A stretch of DNA of 14,756 bases from Candidatus Methanomethylophilaceae archaeon (GTDB taxonomy: Archaea > Thermoplasmatota > Thermoplasmata > Methanomassiliicoccales > Methanomethylophilaceae). The position numbers were made by a program, and so were the translations under genes. Below the pieces are notes generated by a model. The model searched no databases. It saw nothing but the letters and a program-made list of their open reading frames with translations, and was not told the origin of the DNA. The stretch's first letter is position 1, and each line of letters starts with the position of its first letter. This document shows, piece after piece, positions 12,465-14,756 of this stretch. The DNA is taken from assembly GCA_017395275.1 (NCBI GenBank), contig JAFPVN010000306.1, forward strand, positions 1 to 14,756, given 5' to 3'.

Positions 12465-14756
12465 ATGGCCAAAACAATCACTTTGCCCGAGAAGCCCAAA
12501 GCGATCAACCTCCCGAGAGTAACGAGGGAGCTGGTCCAATGTCAGATGTGCGGATACTGCATCGATGTCTGTGAGGCTCACAGACAGACCCCCTGGGAGT
12601 CAGTCACCGCAAGAGGAAAGATCTACTACCTCAACCAGCTGGACAAGGCCGGTTTCGGGCTGATGGACAAGGTACTCGGAAGGAAGGTCAAGATCTCCCC
12701 CGAGTTCGTCGACGCCATCTACAAGTGTACCGGATGCGGGAACTGCGAGGAGGTCTGCCACGCCAAGATCGAGCTCGTGAAGCTCTGGGAGAACGTCAGG
12801 ACCTGGCTCGTCCAGCAGGGCGTCGCGCCGCTCCCCGTCCACAAGGGGATCGCACAGAAGATCTCCAAGACCGGCAACTCCTTCGGCGAGCCCAAGTCCA
12901 AGAGGGACGCATGGTGGCCCAAGGACGTCGAGAGGGCAGAGGCCCCCGACGTGCTCATGTTCGCCGGATGTACCGGTTCCTACAGGATGCAGCACATCCC
13001 CGCAGCGGGAGCAACCATCCTGTCCCGCGCCGGAGTCAGGATCAACTGCATGGGAGAGGACGAGGTCTGCTGTACCTCGCCTCTGCTCAGGACCGGTATC
13101 AGGGACCTCACCCTCGAGATCGGAAAGCAGATCGTCACCAAGGCCGATGCGATGGGTGCCAAGGACATGGTCATGACCTGCGCAGGCTGTTACAAGACCA
13201 TCTCGAGCAACATCGGAAACTACTACTCCAAGACCGGCCAGAACGTCTACCACTTCACTCAGTACGTTGACAAGCTCATCAAAGAGAGGAAACTCCCGCT
13301 CAACAACGAGTTCAAGGCGAAGGTCACCTACCACGACCCCTGCCACCTCGGAAGGCACTCCAAGGTCTACGAGGAGCCCCGTAACATCCTCAAGAAGATC
13401 AAGGGAATCGAGTTCGTCGAGATGGAGAGGAACAGGGAGAACTCCAGGTGCTGCGGTGCCGGAGGAGGATACAAGTCCGCATTCAACGACTTCGCCGTCA
13501 ACATCGCGATGGAAAGGATCCACGATGCCGAGGCCGTCGGAGCCGAGGTCATCGCAACCGCATGTCCCTTCTGCGTCCTGAACCTCAAGGCAGGAGCGAA
13601 GAAGGCCGGTTCCAACATCAAGGTAATGGACATCTCCGAAATCCTCCTGCAGGTCACCGCACCCAAGGTCGAGGAGCCCGTCGCAGAGCCCGCAGCCGCA
13701 GAGACCCCCGCTGTCACCGGAATCGCATCCGCAGAGGCGGAGGCAGCGCTCGCGGAGGCCATGGCAGCGAAGGCGGCCGCAGAGGCGGCACTCGCCGAGG
13801 CAATCGCGGCCAAGGAGAAGGCCGAGGCCGACAAGGCTGCGGCCGAGGAGGAGAAGGCAGCCACCGAGGCAGCCCTCAAGGAGGCTCAGGAGGCCAAGGA
13901 GGCGGCCGAGAAGAAGGTCGCCGAGGCTGAGGCAGCCAAGGCCTACGAGTACGCCAGGGAGAAGAACGCCAAGAACGTCGAGGACGACAAGTACGACCAG
14001 AAGAGGGCCGATGCGTTCGAGTCCCAGATCGCAGAGGTCGAGGCTTCCGAGGCCAGCGAGGCGGAGAAGAAGGTCGCTCTGGCCCAGGTCATCGGCGGTA
14101 TGATGCTCGCAGCGATGGCTGGAGCAGGCGCAGCGAAGGACGAGGCAGCTGAGGAGGAGGCACCCGCAGAGGAGGCCGCCGAGGAAGCTGTCGCAGAGGC
14201 AGAGGCAGCACCCGCAGCGGCGGCTGCTGCGGTGGCTGCAGCGGCATCCGAGGCCGACGCATACGCCTACGCCAGGGAGAAGAACGCCAAGAACGTCGAG
14301 GACGACAAGTACAACCAGAAGAGGGCCGACATGTTCGAGGCCCAGATCGCTGAGGTCGAGGCCGCCGAGATGGACGACGCCGCCAAGAAGATTGCCATGT
14401 CTCAGATCATCGGCGGTATGATGCTCGCCGGAATGGCACTCGCCAGCGCCCAGAAGGATGAGAAGAAGCCCGCCGAGGAGGCACCCGCAGAGGAGGCCGC
14501 GGCCGGAGAGATCGAGGGCTTCGAAGAGTCCGGAGACGAGGAGTTCGACGACTTCGACGAGTGGGCACTCACTCCTGAAGGAAAGGTCAGGAGGGCCGCT
14601 TGGAACAAGGGCCTGAGGTGCAGGAGGGAGTACGGTCCCTTCAAGATCCCGGTCGCATTCGTCAAGGGCAAGGTCGCGGTTTACGTCGGCGGAGACGCAG
14701 AGACCAACCGCGCGGCCCTCGAGAAGAAGGGCTGGGTCGTCCTCTCCTACACCGAG
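12465..14756 (+). CDS. hdrD: HdrD with a giant helical and nuclease-fold-like extension (3' end outside)
   Basis: At least 764 residues, still open at the edge. Residues 1-397 match HdrD, which reduces the CoM-S-S-CoB heterodisulfide: two 4Fe-4S motifs (C26-C29-C32-C36; C88-C91-C94-C98) and two complete CCG domains (C169, C202-C203, C239, C242; C293, C329-C330, C367, C370). Classical HdrD stops at about 400-410 residues. Here residues 398-492 are Ala/Glu/Lys-rich and TolA-like, 493-557 and 599-663 are copies of a module of charged helix plus hydrophobic Gly-rich segment, 664-700 are acidic, and 702-764 resemble a Vsr/DUF559 domain. GAGGT precedes the ATG, and codon use is strongly biased, suggesting high expression. 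CCG proteins such as GlcF are alternatives, but two full CCG motifs in a methanogen setting favour HdrD. The extension's role is unknown. Confidence 0.88.
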   Translation, partial: MAKTITLPEKPKAINLPRVTRELVQCQMCGYCIDVCEAHRQTPWESVTARGKIYYLNQLDKAGFGLMDKVLGRKVKISPEFVDAIYKCTGCGNCEEVCHAKIELVKLWENVRTWLVQQGVAPLPVHKGIAQKISKTGNSFGEPKSKRDAWWPKDVERAEAPDVLMFAGCTGSYRMQHIPAAGATILSRAGVRINCMGEDEVCCTSPLLRTGIRDLTLEIGKQIVTKADAMGAKDMVMTCAGCYKTISSNIGNYYSKTGQNVYHFTQYVDKLIKERKLPLNNEFKAKVTYHDPCHLGRHSKVYEEPRNILKKIKGIEFVEMERNRENSRCCGAGGGYKSAFNDFAVNIAMERIHDAEAVGAEVIATACPFCVLNLKAGAKKAGSNIKVMDISEILLQVTAPKVEEPVAEPAAAETPAVTGIASAEAEAALAEAMAAKAAAEAALAEAIAAKEKAEADKAAAEEEKAATEAALKEAQEAKEAAEKKVAEAEAAKAYEYAREKNAKNVEDDKYDQKRADAFESQIAEVEASEASEAEKKVALAQVIGGMMLAAMAGAGAAKDEAAEEEAPAEEAAEEAVAEAEAAPAAAAAAVAAAASEADAYAYAREKNAKNVEDDKYNQKRADMFEAQIAEVEAAEMDDAAKKIAMSQIIGGMMLAGMALASAQKDEKKPAEEAPAEEAAAGEIEGFEESGDEEFDDFDEWALTPEGKVRRAAWNKGLRCRREYGPFKIPVAFVKGKVAVYVGGDAETNRAALEKKGWVVLSYTE
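13950..13994 (+). repeat. 45-base exact repeat inside hdrD, copy 1
   Basis: Encodes YAREKNAKNVEDDKY (residues 496-510). It is identical at base level to 14268-14312, 318 bases (106 codons) away. The similarity extends over about 195 bases as the module repeat. Confidence 0.95.
14268..14312 (+). repeat. 45-base exact repeat inside hdrD, copy 2
   Basis: Encodes the same 15 residues (602-616) as copy 1. The flanking sequence has diverged, with substitutions at the protein level in the hydrophobic half of the module. Confidence 0.95.

Noticed and set aside
12600..13523. A 307-codon open minus-strand frame inside hdrD
   Set aside because: It lies antisense to strongly conserved Fe-S motifs, its product is rich in Val/Leu/Asp/Gly as expected from a mirrored GC-rich gene, and it has no promoter or ribosome site. 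It is a codon-bias shadow.
13680..14260. Ala/Glu-rich stretch as a separate ribosomal stalk-like or surface gene
   Set aside because: There is no stop or start that would separate it from the HdrD core, and the frame is continuous from the CCG domain.
1..14756. Mobile element, integrase, CRISPR array or prophage
   Set aside because: No transposase, integrase, regularly spaced repeat or target duplication was found; the two tRNA genes show no flanking integration remnant.

Overview
The window looks like part of a methanogenic archaeon chromosome, most likely Methanomassiliicoccales (the Methanomethylophilus/Methanomassiliicoccus lineage of Thermoplasmata). Signs seen in the sequence are a methanogen-type heterodisulfide reductase subunit D, an archaeal tRNA 2'-O-methylase (Trm56), archaeal TATA boxes 25-35 bases ahead of start codons with very short or no leaders, a GC-rich coding bias, and no UAG among 15 complete stop codons (13 UGA, 2 UAA), as expected in lineages that reassign UAG to pyrrolysine. 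The order-level placement is inference; nothing was searched.

Layout. 1-113: 5' end of an unidentified minus-strand gene with a palindrome in its promoter. 161-2248 (minus): a thiol-redox operon of tandem thioredoxin fusion, thioredoxin reductase without a recognisable NADPH site, and an XRE-type regulator, with gaps or overlaps of 1-4 bases. 2352-2615 (plus): small PRC-barrel protein. 2587-4188 (minus): winged-helix regulator, trm56 and an HD-domain hydrolase as one operon. 4318-4847 (plus): a 53-residue cysteine-pair protein and a 101-residue winged-helix protein. 4904-5129 (plus): tRNA-Asn(GUU) and a CAU-anticodon tRNA that resembles tRNA-Ile2. 5137-5814 (minus) and 5859-6731 (plus): divergent HAD phosphatase and EamA/DMT transporter. 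6732-8636 (minus): secreted, membrane-anchored LTD-phospholipase D protein. 8722-11078 (plus): copper chaperone CopZ and Cu(I)-ATPase CopA, overlapping by one base. 11079-12215 (minus): cysteine desulfurase. 12465-14756 (plus, runs off the end): HdrD with a very unusual C-terminal extension.

The most striking item is the last gene. Residues 1-397 are a complete HdrD: two 4Fe-4S ferredoxin motifs and two intact CCG domains. After that the frame stays open for at least 367 more residues: an Ala/Glu/Lys-rich TolA-like helical region, two copies of a module made of a charged helix followed by a 21-residue Gly/Ala/Met hydrophobic segment, an acidic linker, and a terminal domain that resembles Vsr/DUF559 nuclease-fold proteins but lacks the catalytic aspartate. 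As I recall, Methanomassiliicoccales lack the membrane cytochrome partner HdrE, so this tail may replace it as a membrane or Fpo-complex docking device; that is a hypothesis.

The genes share a theme of thiol, Fe-S and metal handling (thioredoxins, thioredoxin reductase, copper export, cysteine desulfurase, heterodisulfide reductase), alongside tRNA maturation and transport. No mobile element, CRISPR array or integrase is visible and the window reads as core chromosome.
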